In this document: positions 44,051 to 51,765 of the stretch, piece after piece
Position numbering within the stretch: position 1 is the stretch's first letter
Layout: the number at the start of each line of letters is the position of its first letter
NCBI GenBank assembly: GCA_023265135.1
Contig: JAHFUM010000001.1
Span: 313,632 to 377,631, forward strand
DNA: 64,000 bases
Source of the DNA: Nitrosarchaeum sp.
GTDB taxonomy: Archaea > Thermoproteota > Nitrososphaeria > Nitrososphaerales > Nitrosopumilaceae
Reading direction: 5' to 3'
The notes under the pieces: model-generated
The model's database searches: none
The model's input: the letters and a program-made list of their open reading frames with translations, nothing else
What the model was told of the DNA's origin: nothing
Program-made: the position numbers and the translations under genes

Positions 44051-45028
44051 TAGAACTGAATATAGATCAGGTTTTGATTTTATAAATTTAGAATAATATG
44101 TTTTGTTAACAATATGCGGAATTGATAATTCAAGTTGAGATATTTGAGAATTGATTGAATGTGCTCTACTTTGTACATTTGAGATTTGAGTAGTTTCTTC
44201 AAAAGTATGAGTTTTTGAATCAAAATTAAGAATTTTCATCTTAGGTTTAGGCTTAGATTTTGTTTTATGATTTCTAATAGTGGGATAACCAAGAGATGCA
44301 GTGTGAACTCCATATAGATATACTATAGAAGTAAGGGAGATAGGATTTGCATTACTAAGATATCGTTGGGAAATTCCTACAACATTACACCAAATATCTA
44401 CTCCATGAATCTTTTTTGATAATTCTATCCAGTTTACTTGTTGATCATAGATAGAACGATAAACAACATTGAATCTTTCAAAACCATTATCAATTAATTT
44501 TTGGATTTTTTCTCCAAACAAACCTATAGTTTTAATTCCTATATCCACAGTAGGACTGACTACATATCCATCGTTGTTGCTACGTAATTCCAGTATTTGT
44601 TTTTCAAATTTTATTGCACTTTGTTCTATGTTAGATTCATAATCAGAGATTATTATAGCACCTGCTTGTTTTTGAATATCAATAATTGCTTCTCTTTCTT
44701 GTTCTGTTGGAAGATATTTTGGATAATATTGATAATAAAAATCCCATAATATAGTTGGATATTTTTTGATTAATAATTGATAATTATTTATGATGTTTTG
44801 CTTTTTATTAGAAGTGATATCAATTTTTTTTCTTGGTCTGTATACATACTGTGAGGTGGTACAATTTAGTTTAATTTTTGCATGTTCAGCATCATCAAGC
44901 TCACTTTGATGAGGAGATAGTATAGGAAAATTTGAATTCCAATGCCCTAAACTTGCAGATGATGCATTTGAATAAATGGAGTATAATTTTCCAATATATT
45001 CATCAGCACCAATATTTTTAATATTCAT
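44036..45028 (-). CDS. Hypothetical protein (330 aa), possible TIM-barrel-like centre
   Basis: I do not recognise the family. The middle shows alternating strand/helix phrases (AGAIIISDYESNIEQSAIKF; IGLFGEKIQKLIDNGFERFN; WIELSKKIHGVDIWCNVVGI) suggestive of a TIM barrel, loosely like tRNA-guanine transglycosylase relatives used in DNA modification. That idea is weak. No signal peptide or membrane segment is seen. It stands alone between the dispersed repeat copies 3 and 4. Confidence 0.65.
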   Translation of the reverse strand: MNIKNIGADEYIGKLYSIYSNASSASLGHWNSNFPILSPHQSELDDAEHAKIKLNCTTSQYVYRPRKKIDITSNKKQNIINNYQLLIKKYPTILWDFYYQYYPKYLPTEQEREAIIDIQKQAGAIIISDYESNIEQSAIKFEKQILELRSNNDGYVVSPTVDIGIKTIGLFGEKIQKLIDNGFERFNVVYRSIYDQQVNWIELSKKIHGVDIWCNVVGISQRYLSNANPISLTSIVYLYGVHTASLGYPTIRNHKTKSKPKPKMKILNFDSKTHTFEETTQISNVQSRAHSINSQISQLELSIPHIVNKTYYSKFIKSKPDLYSVLSSIT

Positions 45029-45138
45029 CTACACTTATGATGTTTTCAAGTATTTAATGGAAATCAATGATCGATTTTTTACAAATAGTAGAGGAACTTT
45101 CAATCAGGATTATTTTTTAGTGATCGCATGTAAAATGC

Positions 45139-45169
45139 TTCTATGTGCTTATTTTGCCATATAAACAAC
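45139..45169 (+). repeat. Dispersed dif-like imperfect palindrome, copy 4
   Basis: TTCTATGTGCTTATTTTGCC then ATATAAACAAC. The left part is identical to copy 1 and the right arm ends CAAC instead of CAC. Its last base is the first base of the stop codon of the minus-strand gene at 45169, so the site again abuts a gene 3' end. Confidence 0.85.
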
Positions 45170-45486
45170 TAAAAAAGAGATTTTCTTATCTTTCCACCAG
45201 TCAAAACTTGATCCAGTATACCAATTCCTGCTATAACTAGAACAGTTGCGCCCAATCTACTTTCTGCCATATGTTTTAACAAAGATTCTACAGAGTTGTG
45301 GGGATCATCTTTGTCATAATGAATTTTGCATATGCCAGTCGCAGAGTTACATTCTGCATGCCAATGACCGTTTCTAAAGTGAGTCATTGAGAGTTTTTCG
45401 CCTAGAGACTGACTCCAAGCAGGATCCCTTTGAAAGTCCTTCATGTAGTACAAATCCCATTCATAATTGTAATTGTTGTTTATCAT
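45169..45486 (-). CDS. Hypothetical protein with C-terminal hydrophobic segment
   Basis: About 105 aa if translation starts at ATG 45486. I prefer this start because an AT-rich TATA-type box (45506-45518) lies about 26 bp upstream, as expected for a leaderless archaeal mRNA. A longer frame to 45567 is also open. The product has YYMKDFQRDPAWSQSLGEKL, HWHAECNSATGICKIHYDK (two Cys, several His) and a hydrophobic end (ATVLVIAGIGILDQVL). No family is recognised. Confidence 0.55.
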   Translation of the reverse strand: MINNNYNYEWDLYYMKDFQRDPAWSQSLGEKLSMTHFRNGHWHAECNSATGICKIHYDKDDPHNSVESLLKHMAESRLGATVLVIAGIGILDQVLTGGKIRKSLF

Positions 45487-45557
45487 GTAGGTAGTTCTCA
45501 TCAGAGTATATAAATATTTTGATACTACTTTAGTACTATTATAGTATGGAATAAGGA

Positions 45558-45743
45558 TCAGGCCCATCTAAGAGGAGTTTTGCAACTAGGGCAATGAGAC
45601 GTGCCTTTCCTAAGAATATGACCGCATGAAGGACAAACGTATTGTTTTTGTTTGGTTGCTTCATTAATAATTTTGATTACTACTGCTGCACCTACAACTG
45701 CCAAAATCAATCCAATTAGTGCATTAGTAGATGAACCGCTCAT
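45558..45743 (-). CDS. Small membrane-anchored zinc-ribbon protein (61 aa)
   Basis: One membrane helix (LIGLILAVVGAAVVIKII) followed by a double zinc knuckle, YVCPSCGHILRKGTSHCPSC. Its ATG overlaps the stop of the ribbon-helix-helix gene (45740), so they are coupled. Such TM/zinc-ribbon proteins are common in archaea, but their role is unknown. Confidence 0.75.
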   Translation of the reverse strand: MSGSSTNALIGLILAVVGAAVVIKIINEATKQKQYVCPSCGHILRKGTSHCPSCKTPLRWA

Positions 45744-45937
45744 TTCTTAGCCTCTTTTGCAGTTTTTTCTAGATCGCTGATAAATACAGTGATTATTTTT
45801 ACAATTGATTCGTTTAATGATTTGAACATTTCAAGTTCTACTAAATGATCTAAAAATGTCGCTTGATATTCAGGTAATCTTAATACAAATTGCCTTTCAT
45901 TTAATTTGGCTTTCTTTGGTCTTTTCTTTGATACCAT
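45740..45937 (-). CDS. Ribbon-helix-helix-like DNA-binding protein (65 aa)
   Basis: A basic leader (SKKRPKKAKLNERQ) precedes FVLRLPEYQATFLDHLVELE and SLNESIVKIITVFI, the strand-helix-helix order of RHH repressors. It is first in a two-gene operon with the zinc-ribbon membrane protein. A TATA-like ATAGTATCATT lies just upstream. It is probably a local or plasmid-type regulator. Confidence 0.7.
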   Translation of the reverse strand: MVSKKRPKKAKLNERQFVLRLPEYQATFLDHLVELEMFKSLNESIVKIITVFISDLEKTAKEAKK

Positions 45938-46010
45938 AATGATACTATATCTTCAAAGTTTAAAACCATTCTATTATGATTTTGTTTTTTGGCATAATTT
46001 TACTCAAATT

Positions 46011-46244
46011 TTATCTGTAGTATCGTGATAAAGGAATAAAGATCAGTCCTGCAAGAAGAAGCTCTAACCCAGCTAATCGTGAACTTCCAATAATATCGGA
46101 GATTACTTTATCATTTTGGTAAATCGATAAATTATCTAATCCAGTATATGCATAGAAACCATACACAATGTTTGGTGTAAACAAGACCAAAACTGGACCC
46201 ATTATCAAAAATATTATTCCAAAAACAAACAATATTCCGTTCAT
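46011..46244 (-). CDS. Small two-helix membrane protein (77 aa)
   Basis: Two hydrophobic segments (ILFVFGIIFLIMGPVLVLF; LAGLELLLAGLIFIPL) flank a short external loop. It is divergent from the winged-helix gene at 46325, which may regulate it. No family is recognised. Confidence 0.65.
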   Translation of the reverse strand: MNGILFVFGIIFLIMGPVLVLFTPNIVYGFYAYTGLDNLSIYQNDKVISDIIGSSRLAGLELLLAGLIFIPLSRYYR

Positions 46245-46324
46245 ATGAGTATATTGTTTTAATAGTATAAAAAGGTTAGTAGGGGCTAACTAACTATATA
46301 ATGTGGCAATATTATAACATCATC

Positions 46325-46990
46325 ATGGGAAATTTCAGTAATACAAAACTCCAAATTTTAAGAATGTGTATTAAAACAAAAACATGGACAGACATAATTG
46401 AACAAACTGGATACTCGAAACCCACAATAAAATCCCATATCGACAAATTGATGCTGGAATCATTATTGGAAAAGACTGATAATGGATACAGAACTACATC
46501 AAAGGGAATTGAACAAATTAGTCTGAGACCGAATAGAAGAGATTACGCATCACAAGAAAAGATACCTTCAGAAGTACATGAGATGATTAGTGATGCAATC
46601 TTTCCTGGACTAACACTCACAGAGAAATTAAGTGGAATGTTTGCTGAAGGGTTGTTTAGAAATAAAGGTATGATTAAAAAAGTAAGATTGTATTTAGATG
46701 ATTTATCGAAAATAATGCGTGATTCTGTTGTTGTTTGGTTACCTCCAAATATAAAATTTGAGAAAGATGCATACAAGATAGTGAATCAACTTATTTCAAA
46801 ACAAATCAAGATAGTTGAAAAATTTGAAGATAAAGGTAGAATGACAATCATCATTGATTTTGATCTTCCGTTGGCATTTGACAATGTAATAAACAATGAA
46901 GAAGATCATGAAATAAAACAAAAATTAACTGAAAATAGAGATGAGATATTGGAAACACTGTACAAGAATTGGTCTAAATTAACAAAGTGA
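46325..46990 (+). CDS. Winged-helix transcription regulator (about 221 aa)
   Basis: The N-terminal domain is a winged helix (LQILRMCIKTKTWTDIIEQ; YSKPTIKSHIDKLMLESLLE; GYRTTSKGIEQI). The remaining 140 aa are helical with a conserved-looking FPGLTLTEKLSGMFAEGLF. The start at 46325 is chosen because the box ACTATATAAT lies 28 bp upstream, fitting a leaderless mRNA; an ATG at 46301 overlaps that box. An inverted GTTAG/CTAAC pair (46275-46290) lies above the box. Confidence 0.75.
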   Translation: MGNFSNTKLQILRMCIKTKTWTDIIEQTGYSKPTIKSHIDKLMLESLLEKTDNGYRTTSKGIEQISLRPNRRDYASQEKIPSEVHEMISDAIFPGLTLTEKLSGMFAEGLFRNKGMIKKVRLYLDDLSKIMRDSVVVWLPPNIKFEKDAYKIVNQLISKQIKIVEKFEDKGRMTIIIDFDLPLAFDNVINNEEDHEIKQKLTENRDEILETLYKNWSKLTK

Positions 46991-47005
46991 TCTATAAATC
47001 ATTCA

Positions 47006-47029
47006 TGTGTTTTTTAAAATAAGCACAAA
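47006..47029 (-). repeat. Diverged, shortened copy of the dispersed palindrome (opposite orientation)
   Basis: TGTGTTTTTTAAAATAAGCA followed by CAAA reads on the minus strand as GTGCTTATTTT then AAAAAACAC. The left arm is identical to the four main copies, the centre is shortened by about 4 bp. It lies 16 bp after the stop of the plus-strand regulator at 46990, again at a gene 3' end. Confidence 0.5.
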
Positions 47030-47055
47030 ATAGATCTGATTAATGATTGCGGATA

Positions 47056-47310
47056 TTATAAATTTTTTAATATTTTCTTTCCAATAACAGTCAACTCGTA
47101 TAGTCGCCCCTTCTTCAGCTTCGGTGTAAGGCAGACAACGAGTTTCTTTTCAACTAGTTCTGATAAAGTATTAGAGATATGGCTTGGGTAGATCTTAGTT
47201 ATCTCTGAAATTGCAGATGGGGTAGATGGTTTGTCTTGCAAGGCGATCATCACTTTTTTGCGGTATTCTGAGGCCAGAACAAAGCCAAGGGTGTATGAAG
47301 TGTCAATCAA
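47056..47310 (-). CDS. Winged-helix DNA-binding protein (84 aa)
   Basis: SEYRKKVMIALQDKPSTPSAISEI, a recognition region YPSHISNTLSELVEKKLVV and a wing (LKKGRLYELTVIGKKIL) make a complete MarR/ArsR-like archaeal winged helix. It is divergent from the membrane-protein gene at 47415, a probable target. Confidence 0.8.
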   Translation of the reverse strand: MIDTSYTLGFVLASEYRKKVMIALQDKPSTPSAISEITKIYPSHISNTLSELVEKKLVVCLTPKLKKGRLYELTVIGKKILKNL

Positions 47311-47414
47311 GTAGCTATCTGGTATCTATTTTGTGTCTGAGGTTTTTGGTATTATTACCAGATATGTACTACTTAATTACATATTTAGTACAAGAAGAAG
47401 ATCAGGGTAAGAAA

Positions 47415-48542
47415 ATGGGAGAAAAGAAGAATGCTGTCATGGGTATTGGTTTTGGAATAATTGCTTTGATTATTTTTGTAACAATTGTAGTTCTTGCAGT
47501 AGGCAATTCAGGTGAAACAAAAACAGAGAACGACGCAAAAGAAACAGCGAAAGATGTTTTGGATGAAGGCACAGATAAGAGGGAATCAACACCAGAAATG
47601 CAAGAGATAGAAAAGACATCTGAGAAAATTGCAAGTTCGATTCCTGAATATCAGAAAACAGATGAAATACTGAAATCATATTCCACAGTTGGAATAATAG
47701 AAGACATACTAGACGACAAGATAACTGCGTTGGATGACAGAATAGAATACCACAGCATGACAGAGCCGAAAGACAGCTTGAACAACGAAGACTTGCTGTA
47801 CATAGTAGGAGAGATAGAGTACGAGGTTACGACCTGCAAACAAAATATGCCTCCGACAGGAATAGGCGGTTTGCTGGAGAATTTGAGATATGATGTTGAG
47901 GACAAGATAAAATCAGGATATGGAAAGGATCCAGCCGTAACGTCAATACTGCAAAGGGCGAAGGAGGCAATCAATGAATATTCAGACTGTTCTAATGTGA
48001 GTGTCGTCAAGGAAACAAAATCAGTAACTCCAGAGACTAGTAGCCAACTCTTTTCACTGCTTCCACAAGAAGATGATCTGAGTTCAGAATGGAAAATTAC
48101 AAAGTCAGCTGATTATAATAAATCTACAAAGAGTTTCTACTACGAGAATGCTGGACAGGTGAATTATGAGAAGAATGTGCACACGATCAAGGAATATCGT
48201 ATGAACATATTCAAATTTTCAGATTCAAAATCTGCCCAAGAGGCATATGATAAAAAGTATTTTGCTGTTAAAGGTGTAGCAGGGCAATGGGTGCCAGGTA
48301 TTAAGAATGGAGTTGTTGTAGCTACTGCAGAATTTGATTTACTTTACCCAGAAATATTACTGATGGACTCTCAGAATTGTGTTGCAGTAAAACTCAGTGC
48401 AGACTACGGGGATTATGATCATTTGTATGGACACTGTTTAGTAAATAATTACCTCATTTATCAGGATGTAACTGGTTATTATCCAGACATGAAAGATGAT
48501 TTTATCAAGATGATGAATATCGCCAAAAGCAAGGTTTCATAG
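47415..48542 (+). CDS. Membrane-anchored extracytoplasmic protein (about 375 aa)
   Basis: The start at 47415 gives a short basic leader and a signal anchor (GIGFGIIALIIFVTIVVLAV). An in-frame ATG at 47364 is possible. The next 100 residues are acidic and helical; the C-terminal 170 residues look globular (FSLLPQEDDLSSEWKITKSA; YRMNIFKFSDSKSAQEAYD). GC content is visibly higher than in the resident genes, consistent with acquisition. No family is recognised. Confidence 0.72.
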   Translation: MGEKKNAVMGIGFGIIALIIFVTIVVLAVGNSGETKTENDAKETAKDVLDEGTDKRESTPEMQEIEKTSEKIASSIPEYQKTDEILKSYSTVGIIEDILDDKITALDDRIEYHSMTEPKDSLNNEDLLYIVGEIEYEVTTCKQNMPPTGIGGLLENLRYDVEDKIKSGYGKDPAVTSILQRAKEAINEYSDCSNVSVVKETKSVTPETSSQLFSLLPQEDDLSSEWKITKSADYNKSTKSFYYENAGQVNYEKNVHTIKEYRMNIFKFSDSKSAQEAYDKKYFAVKGVAGQWVPGIKNGVVVATAEFDLLYPEILLMDSQNCVAVKLSADYGDYDHLYGHCLVNNYLIYQDVTGYYPDMKDDFIKMMNIAKSKVS

Positions 48543-48879
48543 TCGGATAGGATTGTTGTTGATAATCAGGGCTTCATATTGTAAAAAGATCATACACATA
48601 GTATACCGGCTAGTGCTTTTGTAGTTCTAAAATAAATCCAAATTTTTTCACAACTCCCAATGTCCGTTTGTACTAGTGGTCAACGTCGTCATGGTGGTCT
48701 GCGAAACTCTATTGCCTCTTCAAAAGTGAAAAATGCTATGGATATTTTACGGACATAAATACGGAAAAATTGGATATTCAGAACATTACCTTGATGGTGG
48801 ACGTGTAAACTAGGCACGAATTTAGTAATAAATTTCATAAATCATAATAGTAATATATGATATATATGCTATCCATATC
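48543..48879. other. Intergenic region, no convincing gene
   Basis: About 340 bp. Only short frames are present, the longest about 33 codons from 48660. The right end holds a TATA-rich stretch (48851-48868) placed to drive a leaderless mRNA for the ribbon-helix-helix gene at 48880. No RNA gene is recognised. Confidence 0.5.
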
Positions 48880-49050
48880 ATGGTAAAAAAACAAGTAAAA
48901 TCAATCCGACTCTCAGAAGACAACCATAGAAGATTAATAATATTACAAGGGCGAATTCAAGCTGAAGAAGAAGAGATTACTTCGATGGATGATGTGATTG
49001 ACATTCTCATTACGTCTTATGAAATCAGTGGGAAAAAAAGTAAAAAATAA
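48880..49050 (+). CDS. Small ribbon-helix-helix-like protein (56 aa)
   Basis: MVKKQVKSIRLSEDNHRRLI gives the N-terminal basic strand of an RHH fold. LQGRIQAEEEEITSMDDVID and ILITSYEI supply the two helices. The AT-rich promoter (ATATATGATATATATG) lies about 25 bp upstream. Location ahead of an ATPase and within an integrase-bearing block suggests a plasmid-type copy or transcription regulator. Confidence 0.65.
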   Translation: MVKKQVKSIRLSEDNHRRLIILQGRIQAEEEEITSMDDVIDILITSYEISGKKSKK

Positions 49051-49194
49051 TCAGCAAAAGATTCATTTTTTGAAACGCAACTTGTTAATATCTTAGTGTT
49101 GCAATACTATAGTTGTAGCATTCTAATTGATGCTACGGAGATTAGGACAACTCCTCAAGTCCAATTAATTATGTAGTAGGGAGGAAAAGATGGA

Positions 49195-49335
49195 ATGGAG
49201 AAAAGAATCGCATTGAGCAGCGAAACAAAAATGTTCAAAAAGTATTGGAAAGCAGTAACGTCTTATGACGATGTAGTAAACTATATTGTACCACATGCTT
49301 CGGTATGCGATTATTACCGGGAAAACAAAAATTGA
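49195..49335 (+). CDS. Small hypothetical protein (46 aa)
   Basis: Starts MEKRIALSSETKMFKKYWKA and continues with SYDDVVNYIVPHASVCDYYR. A strong Shine-Dalgarno-like GGGAGG (49180-49185) precedes the ATG, unusual in this mostly leaderless genome. It lies between the RHH gene and the ATPase. No family is recognised; the frame is plausible rather than proven. Confidence 0.45.
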   Translation: MEKRIALSSETKMFKKYWKAVTSYDDVVNYIVPHASVCDYYRENKN

Positions 49336-49423
49336 AACAGGTAATTTACCCGTATCAGTTTGAAAATTTTCTTATCATAGCACTGGATTCCAAATGGAGT
49401 TCAGTTTTTAATGGTGAATTGAC

Positions 49424-49451
49424 CTTCCGAGCTTTCAAAAAAAATCGGAAG
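49424..49451. promoter_or_regulatory. Inverted repeat just before the ATPase start
   Basis: CTTCCGA (49424-49430) and TCGGAAG (49445-49451) form a perfect 7-bp stem with a 14-nt A-rich loop, ending 2 bp before the GTG at 49454. It could be an operator or a hairpin modulating initiation. If translation starts at ATG 49472 it would lie wholly in the leader. Confidence 0.45.
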
Positions 49452-49453
49452 TT

Positions 49454-50785
49454 GTGGATAGTTTCGAACCAATGTCTGAAGTAAAGGACCAATCTTCCAA
49501 CAAGGGAAAGTCAAAAGTTAAGGGATTAGTAAACAAGACTCAGTATGTAGAGTCTGTAATTGTTGATTCAAAACCTGCGTTTTTGATGACAGACATCAGT
49601 ACTGGTGAGAAATCGGTACTAGACAAAGTGCTTACGCCAAATGGAATAGTCAGGCCTCTTAAGAGAGAAGAGATGGGCTACATCCCGTTTGAGTTCACCT
49701 CTGCTGAAATTGAGGAGTGGAAATCTGTTGTTTTTGACAGAGAGCAGCTCCTAGATGACATTCTGGAAGTGGTTCAACAGTACCTAGACGTATCATTTCA
49801 AGAGCAGATACTGTTTACTGGTGACATCCTTCTTACATATTGCCTTGATTGGACAAGCACTACCCACTTCCTGTTTTTTGTAGGCGATAGAGGTTCGGGC
49901 AAGACAAATGCAACTAGGATTGTTTCAGAACTAGGATACCGGTGTATGTCGACTGCTCAGATGTCTCCGGCAAACATCTACAACTTTCTGTCAACCGATG
50001 AGGAAGGATGTGGAACCATATGCGAAGATGAAGCAGATGACATAGATAACAACACGGAAAAGTTGCGCATCTACAAAAGTTCCTATGCAAAGGGCCAGAA
50101 GATTCCAAAAATGGACATGTATGGAAAAAAGGTGCAATTGTACTACAATACATATTGCATGGTGTTTTTTTCAGGCGAAGGTCTACCAAAAAATCAAGCA
50201 TTAAGAGAGCGAATTGTTGCCGTCTATATGATAAAGGGAAATCCAAAGGACAACATCAAACGTCCAAAGGATCTGAAGTGGAAGGAGGAACACATTGCAC
50301 CGCTTCGAAAGAAACTGTTGATGTGGAAACTCCAGAACATAGGTAAAAAATTTTCTACGATAGATTCCGGACTTACTGGTCGTGATCAGGAATTATTTGA
50401 GGATTTCCTTTCTGTATTTGCAGGAACAAAGCATGAAAGCGATGCAAGAGATGTAGTGAATCATTATGTCAATAAGAGACAGCAGGCAATAGCTGATAGT
50501 CTTGAGGGAATAATCTTTAGAATACTTGAACCGCTTCTTGATGAAAACAGAAAGATTGAGTTCCAGCGATTGTATGACATTCTTACAACAAGTGATGAGT
50601 TGTCTGAATATCAATACAAGATAAACAGGAATGTGGTTTCAAAGATTCTCTTGGAAAAATTTCAAGCAGTAAATAAACCAATTATCAAGACGGTTAATGG
50701 AATCAGGAAGCAGACAACATACTATAGGTTTGATGAGAGGATATTAAAAGTACTATCCGAAAAATATCGTATCAACGATCTATAA
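49454..50785 (+). CDS. AAA-type ATPase (mobile-element replication/helicase-like) with C-terminal winged helix
   Basis: 443 aa. Walker A is FFVGDRGSGKTNATRI near residue 143. A Walker B-like CGTICEDEADDI follows about 45 residues later, and QALRERIVAVYMIKGNP supplies a candidate arginine finger. The C-terminal 100 residues look like a winged helix (IEFQRLYDILTTSDELSEYQ; RNVVSKILLEKFQ). The layout resembles helicase/primase-associated ATPases of plasmids and integrated elements. GC content is higher than in flanking genes. The start is GTG 49454, or ATG 49472. Confidence 0.72.
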   Translation: MDSFEPMSEVKDQSSNKGKSKVKGLVNKTQYVESVIVDSKPAFLMTDISTGEKSVLDKVLTPNGIVRPLKREEMGYIPFEFTSAEIEEWKSVVFDREQLLDDILEVVQQYLDVSFQEQILFTGDILLTYCLDWTSTTHFLFFVGDRGSGKTNATRIVSELGYRCMSTAQMSPANIYNFLSTDEEGCGTICEDEADDIDNNTEKLRIYKSSYAKGQKIPKMDMYGKKVQLYYNTYCMVFFSGEGLPKNQALRERIVAVYMIKGNPKDNIKRPKDLKWKEEHIAPLRKKLLMWKLQNIGKKFSTIDSGLTGRDQELFEDFLSVFAGTKHESDARDVVNHYVNKRQQAIADSLEGIIFRILEPLLDENRKIEFQRLYDILTTSDELSEYQYKINRNVVSKILLEKFQAVNKPIIKTVNGIRKQTTYYRFDERILKVLSEKYRINDL

Positions 50786-50848
50786 CGTGGTGTAAGTGGT
50801 AGTAGGTGGTGGCATACTACCACTACTACCACTACTACCACCTTTTTT
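50786..50848 (+). terminator. Long triplet-repeat hairpin followed by T-run
   Basis: Directly after the ATPase stop, GTGGTAGTAGGTGGTGG (from about 50797) faces CTACCACTACTACCAC and a further CTACTACC, forming a long, nearly perfect stem, then TTTTTT (50843-50848). It looks like an intrinsic terminator. The downstream arm is a run of (ACTACC)-like repeats, suggesting slippage. Confidence 0.7.
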
Positions 50849-50908
50849 GGTATAGTATGAAATTGGAAGGGAGTTGTGTAAAAAGTAGGCGCTGAACTCA
50901 AACAGTTT

Positions 50909-51010
50909 TCATTTTTCTCTTATTTTTCTCATGATTCTATTGATACAGATGTCTGTTCTCTTCTCAATGTCGTGTTCCCAGAACCGCAGAATAGACCAAT
51001 CGTTACTACT
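50909..51010 (-). pseudogene. C-terminal remnant of a Vsr/DUF559-like endonuclease (copy A)
   Basis: Read on the minus strand this gives DWSILRFWEHDIEKRTDI then INRIMRKIREK and a stop, resembling the C-terminal GWxVLRFWEHxI motif of very-short-patch-repair/DUF559-type endonucleases. An in-frame stop lies just upstream and no N-terminal catalytic part is present, so it is a stub. A related, more decayed copy lies at 52148-52245. Confidence 0.55.
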
Positions 51011-51096
51011 TTTTTAATGCATAACAAATGTTAACTAAAAATTGATCAGAAAATAAGTAATAAGATCCAAATACTAGGTTATTGTAACATTACCTA

Positions 51097-51321
51097 TTGA
51101 GATCTATCACATGTGGTATTTGTGGAACAAAATATAACCTGTATGGTACTCAAATTGAAAGAAAATCAATGAATTTTGGACGAAATAGTGATCTTCTGTA
51201 CAAATGCAAGGAATGCTTTGCTACTCTGAACATTGTAAGGAGAGATGAAGAATGGAAGATGAGATGGATTGAATCTCCAGATATGGTTTTAGAAGGATCT
51301 GTAAGAGCAGAAGATCTTTAA
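51097..51321 (+). CDS. Small zinc-binding protein (74 aa)
   Basis: TTG start. ITCGICGTKYNLYG and YKCKECFATLN form a C2C2 zinc site. The rest is charged. It is convergent with the gene at 51325 with a 3-bp gap. The protein is typical of small zinc proteins in archaeal mobile elements; function is unknown. Confidence 0.6.
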   Translation: MRSITCGICGTKYNLYGTQIERKSMNFGRNSDLLYKCKECFATLNIVRRDEEWKMRWIESPDMVLEGSVRAEDL

Positions 51322-51324
51322 TTT

Positions 51325-51633
51325 TTAGGATACATGCCTAAAACAGCCTGGTTTTGGTTCATACAGAAATCCAAACTGACATGCATCATTGAGATATTTT
51401 CGTGCCTGTACATTAGAAAATCTTCCAGTATCTATCAATTTTGAGATAATTGCTTCTCCTTCGATATTAGCAAATTCTTTTTCAAGAGATTCAATAATAC
51501 TTTCAAATAGTTCTTGTTTAGATAGGAGTTTTTGTGGTTTAGGTTTTGTATTTTTTTCTTTCGTGGAGTTTTTTACTAAAGCGATCAATTGTTCTTTGGA
51601 TAGTTTTGTTAGATCATCATTAATGAAATTCAT
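51325..51633 (-). CDS. Hypothetical protein with C-terminal winged-helix-like domain (102 aa)
   Basis: The N-terminal half is a charged helix (LTKLSKEQLIALVKN; KPKPQKLLSKQELFESI). The C-terminal half, IEGEAIISKLIDTGRFSNVQ then ARKYLNDACQFGFLYEPKPG, looks like a small winged helix. It is divergent from the zinc protein at 51766; the GATC-rich spacer between them may be its operator region. Confidence 0.65.
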   Translation of the reverse strand: MNFINDDLTKLSKEQLIALVKNSTKEKNTKPKPQKLLSKQELFESIIESLEKEFANIEGEAIISKLIDTGRFSNVQARKYLNDACQFGFLYEPKPGCFRHVS

Positions 51634-51667
51634 TTCTGTATTATGATATTATGTTCCTCAAGTAATG

Positions 51668-51729
51668 GATCGATCAATTCTGTTCACTATTTTGTTAGAT
51701 CAATTGATCCTATTAAGATCGGACTGATC
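51668..51729. promoter_or_regulatory. GATC-rich divergent promoter region
   Basis: Six GATC tetranucleotides fall within 62 bp (at about 51668, 51672, 51698, 51706, 51717, 51726), including the perfect palindrome GATCAATTGATC (51698-51709). It lies between the divergent genes at 51325-51633 and 51766-52086. It may be an operator array or a methylation-sensitive site cluster. Confidence 0.5.
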
Positions 51730-51765
51730 GCTATCAATATAAGAAAAGAGTTGTATGATAGTATT

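Noticed and set aside
48660-48760. Short plus-strand frame of about 33 codons with continuing homologous-looking sequence in another frame
   Set aside because: No motif, start signal or family resemblance could be recognised; left as intergenic.
50931-51017. Plus-strand micropeptide sharing LFSMxCSQNRRID with one at 52148-52264
   Set aside because: The shared bases are better explained by minus-strand endonuclease remnants: the reverse frame gives a recognisable RFWEHDI motif and the substitutions fall at its third codon positions.
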